A stretch of 64,000 nt of DNA from CALMNV01 sp035688975 (lineage in GTDB: Bacteria; Actinomycetota; Actinomycetes; Actinomycetales; Dermatophilaceae), in the NCBI RefSeq assembly GCF_035688975.1, contig NZ_DASSMH010000076.1, positions 10,865-74,864 of the forward strand, read 5' to 3'. Shown piece by piece: positions 55,122 to 63,099 of this stretch (position 1 is its first letter; each line of letters starts with the position of its first letter). The position numbers and the translations under genes are program-made. A model generated the notes under the pieces. The model saw only the letters and a list, made by a program, of their open reading frames with translations, searched no databases and was not told the DNA's origin.

Positions 55122-57428
55122 TCACTTTCCCTTGCTCGTGGCGGTCTTCTTGGCCGGTGGGGTGCTCGAGCTCGACACATCGGTGTCGCCGCCGGACTCC
55201 CGCTTGCGCGGGTTGGTGTCGGTGATCCCGGGCGCCTGGACCGCGCGTGCGGCGGCCTTGAGCGAGTCGCGGGCCGCCTTGACGACGGCCTCCGTGGTGA
55301 TGCCGAGCTCGCGGTAGATCGTCTGGTAGTCGGCCGAGGCGCCGAAGTGCTCGAGGCTGACCGTGCGCCCGGCGTCGCCGACGACGTCGTGCCAGCCCAT
55401 CGACACGGCGGCCTCCACGCTGACCCTGGCCCGCACCGCCGGTGGCAGGACCTTCTGCTGGTAGCCGCGGGGCTGCTTCTCGAACCATTCGCGGCAGGGC
55501 ATCGACACGACGCGGGCGGCGGTGCCGGACCGCTCGAGACGTGCGGCCGCCTCGACGGCCAGCTGGACCTCGGAGCCGGTGGCGACGAGGATCACGTCGG
55601 GGCTCCCCGGGCGGGACTCCTCGACGAGGACGTAGGCGCCCTTCGCGACGCCCGAGGCCTTGCCATGCGTCTTGCGGTCGAAGGTGGGCACCGCCTGGCG
55701 GGTCAGGCACAGGGCGGCGGGTCCCTCGGGGCGGGAGAGGATCCGGGCCCACGCGGCGGCCGTCTCGTTGGCGTCCGCCGGACGGACGACCGCGAGGCCC
55801 GGGATGGCCCGCAGCGCCGCCAGGTGCTCCACCGGCTGGTGCGTCGGGCCGTCCTCGCCGAGCCCGATGGAGTCGTGGGTCCACACGTAGGTGACGGGCA
55901 GCTGCTGCAGGGCCGCGAGCCGCACGGCGGGGCGCATGTAGTCGGAGAAGACGAGGAAGGTGCCGCCGTAGGGACGGGTGAGGCCCTCGAGCGCGATGCC
56001 GTTGAGGATCATCCCCATGCCGTGCTCGCGGACCCCGAAGTGCAGCGTGCGGCCGTAGGGGTTGCCCTTCCACGCCGCGGTCTGCTTGGACACCGGGATG
56101 AAGGAGGGCTCGCCCTCCATCGTCGTGTTGTTGGACTCGGCGAGGTCCGCGGAGCCTCCCCACAGCTCGGGCATGACGTCGGCGAGCGCGCTGAGCACCT
56201 TGCCGGACGCGGCCCGGGTGGCGACGCCCTTGGCGTCGGCCGGGAACGTCGGCAGCGCCTTGGCGAGACCCTCCGGGGCCTGGCCGGCCATGACCCGGTC
56301 GAGGAGGGCCGCACGCTCGGGGTTGCCCTTGCGCCACGCCTTGAAGGACTTGTCCCACTCGCGGTGGGCAGCCTTGCCGCGTGCCACGACGCCTCGCGCG
56401 TGCTTGAGGACCTGCGGCTCGACGACGAACGACGTGTCCTTGGGGAAGCCGAGCAGCTCCTTCGTCGCGGCGACCTCCTCGGCGCCCAGGGCGGACCCGT
56501 GCGCCTTGCCCGTGTTCTGCTTCGTCGGTGCCGGCCACGCGATGATGGTGCGCAGCACGACGAGGGTCGGCTTGTCGGTGACGTCCTCGCCCGAGCGGAT
56601 GGCCGAGAGCAGCGCGTCGACGTCCTCGACGTAGGCGGACCCGTCCCCGGTGCCGCGCCAGTCGACCGTCTCGACGTGCCAGCCGTATGCCGTGAAGCGC
56701 GCCGCGACGTCCTCGGAGAAGGCGATGTCGGTGTCGTCCTCGATGGAGATCTGGTTGGCGTCGTAGACGACGGTGAGGTTGCCGAGCTCCTGGTGGCCCG
56801 CGAGGGAGCACGCCTCGTGTGACACGCCCTCCTCGAGGTCGCCGTCGGAGGCGATGACGTAGATGTGGTGGTCGAAGGGGCTGGTCCCCGGCCGGGCGTC
56901 GGGGTCGAGCAGGCCGCGCTGGCGGCGCTGCGCCATGGCCATGCCGACAGCCGTGGCGAGGCCGGAGCCGAGCGGCCCCGTCGTGACCTCGACTCCCGTC
57001 GTGTGGTGCACCTCCGGATGGCCCGGCGTCCTCGAGCCCCACGTCCGCAGGGCCTTGAGGTCGTCGAGCTCGAGGCCGTAGCCCGACAGGTAGAGCTGGA
57101 TGTACTGCGTCAGGCTCGAGTGCCCGCACGAGAGCACGAACCGGTCGCGGCCGAGCCAGGCAGGGTCGGACGGATCGTGGCGCATGACGTTCTGGTAGAG
57201 CAGGTAGGCCAGGGGAGCCAGCGACATCGCGGTGCCGGGGTGGCCGTTGCCCACCTTCTGGACCGCGTCCGCCGCCAGGAGGCGCACCGTGTCGACGGCT
57301 CGGACGTCGAGGTCCGACCAGCCGGCTGTCGTGGCGACGGGAAGGGCGAGACCGGGATCTCGCCGTGCGAGCACGTCCCTGCCGGCGTTGCGGGTGGGCT
57401 TCTTCGCCGGAGCGTCAGTGCTGGTCAC
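55122..57428 (-). CDS. tkt: Transketolase
   Basis: A 768-residue transketolase, first gene of the pentose phosphate operon. Thiamine diphosphate and substrate motifs: KVGNGHPGTAMSLAPLAYLL, LSCGHSSLTQYIQLYLSG, VIASDGDLEEGVSHEACSLA, TYVWTHDSIGLGEDGPTHQP. It is longer than the usual 670-700 residues because of an N-terminal extension of about 35 residues and a Ser/Lys-rich C-terminal tail ending PPAKKTATSKGK. GTG at 57428 is preceded by AAGGAG at good spacing, which decides the start; the very long frame above it is antisense to ctaB. The 243-bp divergent gap to ctaB holds the promoters. Confidence 0.97.
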   Translation of the reverse strand: MTSTDAPAKKPTRNAGRDVLARRDPGLALPVATTAGWSDLDVRAVDTVRLLAADAVQKVGNGHPGTAMSLAPLAYLLYQNVMRHDPSDPAWLGRDRFVLSCGHSSLTQYIQLYLSGYGLELDDLKALRTWGSRTPGHPEVHHTTGVEVTTGPLGSGLATAVGMAMAQRRQRGLLDPDARPGTSPFDHHIYVIASDGDLEEGVSHEACSLAGHQELGNLTVVYDANQISIEDDTDIAFSEDVAARFTAYGWHVETVDWRGTGDGSAYVEDVDALLSAIRSGEDVTDKPTLVVLRTIIAWPAPTKQNTGKAHGSALGAEEVAATKELLGFPKDTSFVVEPQVLKHARGVVARGKAAHREWDKSFKAWRKGNPERAALLDRVMAGQAPEGLAKALPTFPADAKGVATRAASGKVLSALADVMPELWGGSADLAESNNTTMEGEPSFIPVSKQTAAWKGNPYGRTLHFGVREHGMGMILNGIALEGLTRPYGGTFLVFSDYMRPAVRLAALQQLPVTYVWTHDSIGLGEDGPTHQPVEHLAALRAIPGLAVVRPADANETAAAWARILSRPEGPAALCLTRQAVPTFDRKTHGKASGVAKGAYVLVEESRPGSPDVILVATGSEVQLAVEAAARLERSGTAARVVSMPCREWFEKQPRGYQQKVLPPAVRARVSVEAAVSMGWHDVVGDAGRTVSLEHFGASADYQTIYRELGITTEAVVKAARDSLKAAARAVQAPGITDTNPRKRESGGDTDVSSSSTPPAKKTATSKGK

Positions 57429-57614
57429 GGAACGGGTTCTCCTTCGGGAGCATGGCGATACGCGGTCGCCTTCGAGCCTAGCCCTTGGCCTCCGAGGCGA
57501 CACCTCGGCTCTCGCACGCAATCGGCCCCCGGGGGACGGGCCGGGGCCGAGCCGGCCCGTGCGGGGCAGCGGGACCGCGCGACGGCCAGGCGCTGTGGGC
57601 CGGCTGCAACGGGA

Positions 57615-57620
57615 TAGACT
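57615..57620 (+). promoter_or_regulatory. Possible -10 box of ctaB
   Basis: TAGACT lies 51 bp before the ctaB GTG. AGAGGAC shortly before the GTG is a plausible ribosome site. A -35 element is not obvious. Confidence 0.35.
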
Positions 57621-57671
57621 CCCACGCAAGCTGCGCCCCGCGCGGACGAACCAACCCCTCAGAGGACTTTC

Positions 57672-58634
57672 GTGACCACGGTGGACCCCCGCGCCGATCT
57701 CTCGGCACTTCGTGGGCCGGACGGGTGGGGCGTCCGGTTCCTCGTGGGCCAGTACGTCTCGCTCATGAAGCCGCGGATCATCGAGCTGCTGCTCATCACC
57801 ACGATCCCGGTGATGTTCCTCGCCGATCGCGGCGTCCCCGACCTCCTCCTCGTCCTCAACACCCTCGTCGGCGGGACGCTGTCGGCCGGGGCCGCCAACA
57901 CGCTCAACTGCTTTCTCGACCGCGACATCGACGCGGTCATGCACCGCACGAGCCGCCGTCCGCTCGTCACGGGAACGATCTCGGCCCGCTCGGCCCTCCT
58001 CTTCGGGGTCAGCCTCGCCGTCGTGTCGACGCTCTGGCTGGGCCTGCTGGTCAACTGGCTGAGCGCGGCGCTCGCGGCGTCGGCCCTGCTCTTCTACGTC
58101 CTCGGCTACACGTTGCTGCTCAAGCGGCGCACGGCCCAGAACATCGTCTGGGGAGGCGCGGCCGGCTGCATGCCCGTGCTCATCGGCTGGTCCGCGGTGA
58201 CGGGCTCGGTCAGCTGGACGGCATTCCTGCTCTTTCTCGTCATCTTCTTCTGGACCCCACCGCACTACTGGCCCCTGTCGATGCGCTACAAGGACGACTA
58301 CGCGACTGCGGAGGTGCCGATGCTGCCTGTCGTCGAGCGCTTCGTCGTCGTCGCCCGGCAGATCGTGGCGTACTCGTGGGCCATGGTGCTCACGTCGCTC
58401 GCCGTCATCCCGGTGCAGCGGGTCGGCTGGGTCTACACCGTGGCGGCCGTCGCATCCGGCGGCCTCTTCCTGCTCGAGGCGCACCGGCTGCGTGCCAAGG
58501 CGGCGTCCGGGACGCCGGAGCCGGCGCTGCGCCCGATGCGGCTCTTCCACTACTCGATCACGTACCTCACCATCCTCTTCGTCGGCGTGGCCATCGACCC
58601 GCTGTGGCACGTGCCGCTGCCGGGCCTGGGCTGA
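57672..58634 (+). CDS. ctaB: Protoheme IX farnesyltransferase (heme O synthase)
   Basis: A 320-residue UbiA-type prenyltransferase with about nine membrane segments that adds farnesyl to heme B for cytochrome oxidase. The first aspartate-rich prenyl-diphosphate site is ANTLNCFLDRDIDAVMHRT followed by SRRPL; the second region is FFWTPPHYWPLSMRYKDDY. KPRIIELLLITTIPVMFLA is the conserved start. It is divergent from tkt and convergent with ctaA, whose stop lies only 15 bp away; both genes act in heme A synthesis. Confidence 0.96.
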   Translation: MTTVDPRADLSALRGPDGWGVRFLVGQYVSLMKPRIIELLLITTIPVMFLADRGVPDLLLVLNTLVGGTLSAGAANTLNCFLDRDIDAVMHRTSRRPLVTGTISARSALLFGVSLAVVSTLWLGLLVNWLSAALAASALLFYVLGYTLLLKRRTAQNIVWGGAAGCMPVLIGWSAVTGSVSWTAFLLFLVIFFWTPPHYWPLSMRYKDDYATAEVPMLPVVERFVVVARQIVAYSWAMVLTSLAVIPVQRVGWVYTVAAVASGGLFLLEAHRLRAKAASGTPEPALRPMRLFHYSITYLTILFVGVAIDPLWHVPLPGLG

Positions 58635-58649
58635 CCGGATCGCCCGCCC

Positions 58650-59543
58650 TCAGAGCGGGTGGCGGCGGGTGGCCAGCACCCCGGCGGTCAGCGTCACGAC
58701 GAGCAGGCAGGCTCCGAGCATGTGGAGCAGGACGAGCAGCTCGGGCAGCTTCGTGAAGTACTGCACGTAGCCGACCACCGCCTGCGCGGCCGTGACGACG
58801 AGCACCGCCGCCCACGCCCTCGAGGCGCGCGACCCGCCGGACAGCCGCACGGCGGCCAGCGTCGCCACGACGAGGCCGGTGAAGAGCATGACGAGGTCGG
58901 CGTGCATCCACGAGACGAACCTCGGGTCGAAACCGGTCCGGGCCGGCGTGTCCGCGTCGCCGGAGTGCGGACCCGACCCGGTGACGATGGTGCCGAGGAC
59001 CAGCACGCCGACCCCGACGGCATACGTCGACCACGCGAGCCCGCTCGCGAGGGGGTGCACGAGGAGCCGATCAGGCCCGCCGCTGCGGTCCTCGGACCCG
59101 CGCACGAGCGCCGTGGCGAGCGCGACGAGGACCATGGACATGAGGAAGTGGAAGGCCACGCTGAACGGGTTGAGGCCTGTGCGCACGGTGATGCCGCCGA
59201 CGACCGCCTGCGCCACGACGCCGCCGAGGATCCCGAAGGCCACGGCCTTCAGGCGCGGGCGCCCGGGGAACCGGGTGAGCACGACCCAGATGGCCGCGAT
59301 CGCGAGGATGCCGACGAGCCCGGTGAGGGTCCGGTTGCCGAACTCGATGAACTTGTGCAGCCCCTCCGCCTGCTCCCGCACGGGCGTGAACGACCCCGGC
59401 ACGCACTCGGGCCAGGTCGGGCAGCCGAGGCCGCTGCCGGTGAGGCGCACGACGCCGCCCGTGACGACGATGAGGACCTCACCGAGGAGGTTGGCGAGCA
59501 GGATCGGGCGGACCCAGGGCTCCCTGGCGGCGGGCAGATGCAC
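58650..59543 (-). CDS. ctaA: Heme A synthase
   Basis: A 297-residue CtaA/Cox15 membrane protein with eight helices in two homologous halves. Heme-ligand histidines are seen in GLHKFIEFGNRTLTGLVGIL, VAFHFLMSMVLVALATALV, SWMHADLVMLFTGLVVATLA and LLHMLGACLLVVTL. The extracellular cysteine pair after the first helix is GLGCPTWPECVPGSF, typical of the Gram-positive form. It turns heme O from CtaB into heme A. Upstream lies a GTATGCC site at 59553 and then the 116-bp repeat array. Confidence 0.95.
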   Translation of the reverse strand: MHLPAAREPWVRPILLANLLGEVLIVVTGGVVRLTGSGLGCPTWPECVPGSFTPVREQAEGLHKFIEFGNRTLTGLVGILAIAAIWVVLTRFPGRPRLKAVAFGILGGVVAQAVVGGITVRTGLNPFSVAFHFLMSMVLVALATALVRGSEDRSGGPDRLLVHPLASGLAWSTYAVGVGVLVLGTIVTGSGPHSGDADTPARTGFDPRFVSWMHADLVMLFTGLVVATLAAVRLSGGSRASRAWAAVLVVTAAQAVVGYVQYFTKLPELLVLLHMLGACLLVVTLTAGVLATRRHPL

Positions 59544-59613
59544 GGAGCGAGCGTATGCCGCCGGGTTGCGCGCGCCGAAACCCGGGCGTCCCGTCGGCTC
59601 TTGGCCGAGCGCC

Positions 59614-59920
59614 GATCAACTGGCGGATCAGCTGGCGGTTGGTGCTGTCCTGACGACCTCTCCTGCCAGTTGATCTGCCGGTTGATCTGCCAGGTGATCC
59701 TTGCTGTCGGCTGTGAGCCGGTGCGGCGGGATCAGCTGGCGGATCAGCTGGCGGTTGGTGCTGTCCTGGCGACGTCTCCTGCCAGTTGATCTGCCGGTTG
59801 ATCTGCCAGGTGATCCTTGCTGTCGGCTGCGAGCCGGTGCGGCGGGATCAGCTGGCGGATCTGCTGGCGGTTCGTGCTGTCCTGGCGACCTCTCCTGCCA
59901 GTTGATCTGCCGGTTGATCA
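59614..59920. repeat. 116-bp tandem repeat of inverted 12-bp units (element D)
   Basis: Three copies start at 59614, 59730 and 59846, exactly 116 bp apart; the third is cut off after 75 bp. Each copy holds two direct units (GATCAGCTGGCG), a centre GTTGGTGCTGTCCTGGCGAC plus CTCTCC, then three inverted units (TGCCAGTTGATC, TGCCGGTTGATC, TGCCAGGTGATC) and a 40-bp tail. Each copy can fold into a hairpin. The centre matches element C (43187-43318) in reverse orientation. It fills the 409-bp gap between the start of ctaA and the end of the DUF2231 gene, both on the minus strand; the remainder of the gap shows nothing recognisable. Confidence 0.92.
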
Positions 59921-59952
59921 GGGGCGCGCCTCGGTCGATCTCGCGGCCTGCG

Positions 59953-60435
59953 TCAGCCGATACCACTCCACACCGCCGCCGACCCCGAGTGCCCCGTGAC
60001 GAAGACCTGGTAGATCGTGGCGGCGGCCACGACGAGGACGAGGACGCCGGTGGCGAGGTCGAGCGGGCGGGGCAGGTCCCGGCGCGGCGCCTGCCGGTGC
60101 ACGACGAAGACGCTCGTGAGCACGACGACGGCGAGGGCGACACAGAGGACCTTGGCGACGTTTCCGGCGTCGACGTGGGCGCGCAGCAGGTCGAAGCTCG
60201 CCGCCGGTCCCGCGTCCCGCGTCAGGCGTCGCTGCAACGCCTCGCCACTCTCGGCCGCCACGACGGCGCTGGCCCCGGCGACGACCGCGAGCACGGCCGT
60301 CGGCCAGGTGAGGATCCCCCGCCATCGGGGGCGCAGCACGTAGGCCGCGGCAGCCAGAGCGGCGAGCGGGGCGAACACGACGACCGCGTGCACCACGAGG
60401 ATGTGCACGGGAAGCCCGGAGATGGTGTCGAACAT
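59953..60435 (-). CDS. DUF2231-type membrane protein
   Basis: A 160-residue protein with four hydrophobic segments. The start GLPVHILVVHAVVVFAPLAA, with two histidines in the first helix, and the later VDAGNVAKVLCVALAVVVLTS fit the DUF2231 family of small membrane proteins of unknown function, several of which are thought to bind heme or to act in redox. AGGAGCAG stands just before the ATG. It lies near heme synthesis genes, but the intervening repeat element and distance make cotranscription with ctaA uncertain. Confidence 0.75.
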   Translation of the reverse strand: MFDTISGLPVHILVVHAVVVFAPLAALAAAAYVLRPRWRGILTWPTAVLAVVAGASAVVAAESGEALQRRLTRDAGPAASFDLLRAHVDAGNVAKVLCVALAVVVLTSVFVVHRQAPRRDLPRPLDLATGVLVLVVAAATIYQVFVTGHSGSAAVWSGIG

Positions 60436-60775
60436 GCACTGCTCCTGACGTTCGTCGCGGGCCGCCGCCGCGGCCTGGTTGGAGGCGTGGCCCTCGAGGT
60501 GTCGACCACTGGGCCGTCCCAGTGTGTCCGAGTGGGCTGTGCGGTGGCTGTCAGCGGCTGTGCGCGGGAGGCTCCGCCAGCGTCACCTCCTGCGGCAGCG
60601 CTTGGCCCATGGGCCCGACGCCGGAGAGGACGGTCACATCGCGGGTCGGGTCGCGGCTGGTGTCGCGATGGCAGCACCAGCGGCGACCTCACGCGCGACC
60701 TGACGCGCCAAGCGCCCAACCCGTCGTCGTCGGCCCGGGGGGCTCGGCGGTCAGGCGATGCGGCCGCACCGGAGG
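60436..60775. other. 340-bp gap with no recognised gene
   Basis: No reading frame here has convincing codon use or a known family. A short hairpin CACTGGG-CCGT-CCCAGTG (60507-60524) lies near the DUF2231 side and may be part of its leader. A minus-strand frame ending VTLAEPPAHSR near 60563 has a GTG start but no supporting features. The gap is the upstream region of the DUF2231 gene and the downstream region of the ABC-2 permease gene. Confidence 0.6.
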
Positions 60776-61564
60776 TCAGTCGGACCAGCGGAACCAGCGG
60801 GCTGCAGCCGCGGAGCACGCCACGCCCCACGCGACGACGACGACCAGCGCGCCGACGTCGAGCCGTCCGGCGACGAGGGCGGACCGCAGGCCGTCGGCCA
60901 GCCCGGCTGAGGGCAGCGCCCCCGCGGCGGACCCCGCCGTGACGGGCAGCTCGGAGCGGGGCACGACGACCCCACCGGCGACGAGGAGCAGCACCCACAC
61001 GAGGTTGGCCAGAGCGAGCACCGCCTCGGCGCGGAGGGTGCCGGCGAGGAGCAGCGCAAGGGCGACGAACGCCCAGGCGCCGACGACGAGGAAGAGGACG
61101 GCATACGGTATGCCGCGAGCCTGCGGTCGCCAGCCGAGCACCAGGCCGAGGCCCCCGAGGACGACCACCTGCAGCAGCTGGATGGCCACGGTGGCGACCG
61201 CCTTGGCGGCGAGCAGCCCCGCGCGACCGAGGGGAGTGACGCCGAGGTACTTGAGGACCGAGTAACGCCGGTCGAACCCCGTCGCGATGGCCTGGGACGT
61301 GAACGCCGAGGAGATCGTGCAGAGCGCGAGCACCCCCGGCACCGCCACGTCGATGCGCCGGCCCGGCCCGAGCGACGGGGTGCGCCCCAGGTGCAGCGCG
61401 ACGAGGACCATGGCCGGCAGCACCAGGGAGACGAGCAGCTGCTCGCCGTTGCGCAGCAGGCCGGACACCTCGAACCCCGCCTGGCTGAGGACCCGGGTGC
61501 GTCGCGGGGCGGCCGCCGGCCGGGCGGCGGCGACGGGCGCGCGGGCGGGAGTGTCGGCGGTCAT
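60776..61564 (-). CDS. ABC-2 type transporter permease
   Basis: A 262-residue membrane protein with six membrane segments of the ABC-2 (drug/antibiotic exporter) type. After a Pro/Ala-rich cytoplasmic N-terminus come NGEQLLVSLVLPAMVLVALH, ISSAFTSQAIATGFDRRYSV and LKYLGVTPLGRAGLLAAKA, the last being the conserved loop of this family. The start ATG overlaps the ATPase stop (ATGA), so the two genes make one exporter. The cargo is unknown. In other Actinobacteria such a pair often lies near heme A synthase genes. Confidence 0.88.
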   Translation of the reverse strand: MTADTPARAPVAAARPAAAPRRTRVLSQAGFEVSGLLRNGEQLLVSLVLPAMVLVALHLGRTPSLGPGRRIDVAVPGVLALCTISSAFTSQAIATGFDRRYSVLKYLGVTPLGRAGLLAAKAVATVAIQLLQVVVLGGLGLVLGWRPQARGIPYAVLFLVVGAWAFVALALLLAGTLRAEAVLALANLVWVLLLVAGGVVVPRSELPVTAGSAAGALPSAGLADGLRSALVAGRLDVGALVVVVAWGVACSAAAARWFRWSD

Positions 61565-62271
61565 GCCCGCCCCTTCCGGGTCAGCTCGAAGTAGACGTCC
61601 TCGAGCCGCCGGCCCCCGGTCACGTCGGCGAGCGAGCCCTCCGCCACGGTTCGCCCGCCGCTGACGATGACGAGGTGGTCGGCGAGCCGCTCCGCCTCCT
61701 CGAAGGAGTGGGTGGTGACGATCACCGACGTGCCGCCGTCGCGCAGCTCGCGGACGAGGTCCCACACGTCGAGGCGTCCGTGCGGGTCGAGGCCCGCGGT
61801 CGGCTCGTCGAGGAAGAGCAGCTCCGGCCGGCCGAGGAGCGCGGCTGCGAGCGACAGGCGCTGCTTCTGGCCCCCCGAGAGGCGCCGCACCGTGGTCCGG
61901 GCGAAGTCGGGCACGCCGAGCCGGGTCGCCGTGGCCGTCACGTCGGCCGGGGTGGCGTAGAGGCGGGCGAGGTGGCGCAGCAGGGACAGTGGCTTCGCGC
62001 CGTTGGGCAGGCCGCCGGCCTGGAGCATGACCCCGACGCGCGCCCGGTGGTCCGGGCCCGCGGACGCGGGGTCTGCGCCGAGGACCCGGACCGTCCCCGA
62101 CTCGGGCCGCTGCAGGCCCACGGCGCACTCGATGGCCGTCGTCTTGCCCGCGCCGTTGGGCCCGAGGACCGCGGTGACCCGGCCGACCGGGGCGCTCCAC
62201 GTGAGGCCGTCGAGGGCGTGGACGGCACCGAAGCTGCGGCGGACGTCGCGGAGTCGGACGGCGGTGGTCAT
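61561..62271 (-). CDS. ABC-2 type transporter ATPase
   Basis: A 236-residue ATPase of the DrrA/CcmA-like group. Walker A is GPNGAGKTTAIECAVGLQRP, the Q loop VGVMLQAGGLPNGAKPL, signature RLSGGQKQRLSLAAALLG and Walker B LLFLDEPTAGLDPHGR; the H loop is VIVTTHSFEEAERLADHLV. ATG at 62271 follows a TAGACT box at 8 nt. It is divergent from psd; the two -10 boxes overlap on opposite strands in one short palindrome-like stretch. Confidence 0.92.
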   Translation of the reverse strand: MTTAVRLRDVRRSFGAVHALDGLTWSAPVGRVTAVLGPNGAGKTTAIECAVGLQRPESGTVRVLGADPASAGPDHRARVGVMLQAGGLPNGAKPLSLLRHLARLYATPADVTATATRLGVPDFARTTVRRLSGGQKQRLSLAAALLGRPELLFLDEPTAGLDPHGRLDVWDLVRELRDGGTSVIVTTHSFEEAERLADHLVIVSGGRTVAEGSLADVTGGRRLEDVYFELTRKGRA

Positions 62272-62279
62272 GGCCGCCC

Positions 62280-62289
62280 AGTCTAGGCT
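62280..62289. promoter_or_regulatory. Overlapping divergent -10 boxes of the ABC-2 exporter and psd
   Basis: AGTCTAGGCT reads TAGGCT on the plus strand (62284-62289, leader of about 78 nt before psd) and TAGACT on the minus strand (62280-62285, 8 nt before the ATPase ATG). The two promoters share four bases, so only one polymerase could occupy the site at a time. Confidence 0.4.
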
Positions 62290-62373
62290 CGGGGGAGGAC
62301 ACCCCCCGTCCGGGGACAGCCTGCCGAGGGCCACACGGCTCTCGTCACCACCCGAGCCGGAAGAGCCACCGTC

Positions 62374-63099
62374 GTGAAGATCGACCCCGCCGCGCAGCCG
62401 TTCACCGCGCTCACCGCCGTCCCGACGATCGTGGCGGCCCTCGCCCGGCGTCCTCGGACCACGGCGGCGCTGGGCCTGCTCACCGCGGGCGTCACCCTCT
62501 TCTTCCGCGACCCGGACCGGTCCCCGGACCGGGCTCCGGTGCTCGACCCCGACGTCGTGCTGGCGCCGGCGGACGGCATGATCGTGCACGCCGGCCCCGC
62601 CCAGCCGGGCGTCGGTCCGCAGGGCGACTGGCAGCAGGTGAGCATCTTCCTGTCCCTGCTCGACGTCCACATCAACCGCGCCCCGTACGGCGGCCGGGTC
62701 CTCGACGTCACCCATGAGCCCGGCAGCTACCTGGCCGCCTACCGCGCCGCGAGCGCGACGAAGAACGAGCGCACGCAGATCACCGTCCAGCGCAGGGTCG
62801 ACGGCGAGGAGCGTACCGTCGTCTTCCGCCAGCTCGTCGGGCAGCTCGCCCGGCGCATCGTCACCCGCGTCGCACCCGGGGACGAGGTGGGCACCGGCCA
62901 ACGGATCGGCCTGATGAAGTTCGGCTCCCGGATGGACGTCTTCCTGCCGCCCGACGTCGTGCTCGAGGTGGACAGGGGGCGCCGCGCGGTGGCGGGCGAG
63001 ACCGTCCTCGGCCGGTTCCCGAGCCGGGTGCCGGCGATGGCGACCGCGTCGATCCCCCCGGGTGTCCTGCGCGCCACCCGGACCGGGGAGGAGCCGTGA
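62374..63099 (+). CDS. psd: Phosphatidylserine decarboxylase proenzyme
   Basis: A 241-residue decarboxylase that makes phosphatidylethanolamine from phosphatidylserine. It belongs to the shorter PSD group: catalytic residues lie in VLAPADGMIVHAG and FLSLLDVHINRAPYGGRV, and the self-cleavage site is GLMKFGSRMDVFLP, where the serine of FGS becomes the pyruvoyl group. Two hydrophobic stretches near the N-terminus (AALGLLTAGVTLFF) give membrane attachment. GTG at 62374 follows GGAAGAG. Its stop overlaps the pssA start by 4 bp (GTGA), so substrate-making and substrate-using enzymes are coupled. Confidence 0.93.
   Translation: MKIDPAAQPFTALTAVPTIVAALARRPRTTAALGLLTAGVTLFFRDPDRSPDRAPVLDPDVVLAPADGMIVHAGPAQPGVGPQGDWQQVSIFLSLLDVHINRAPYGGRVLDVTHEPGSYLAAYRAASATKNERTQITVQRRVDGEERTVVFRQLVGQLARRIVTRVAPGDEVGTGQRIGLMKFGSRMDVFLPPDVVLEVDRGRRAVAGETVLGRFPSRVPAMATASIPPGVLRATRTGEEP

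Noticed and set aside
59614..59920. Insertion sequence or transposon remnant
   Set aside because: No transposase frame or target-site duplication is visible. A non-autonomous palindromic repeat is a better description.
60479..60703. A 74-codon frame in the gap before the DUF2231 gene
   Set aside because: Its composition is biased to Arg, Ala and Gly, it has no ribosome site, and no family resemblance was recognised.
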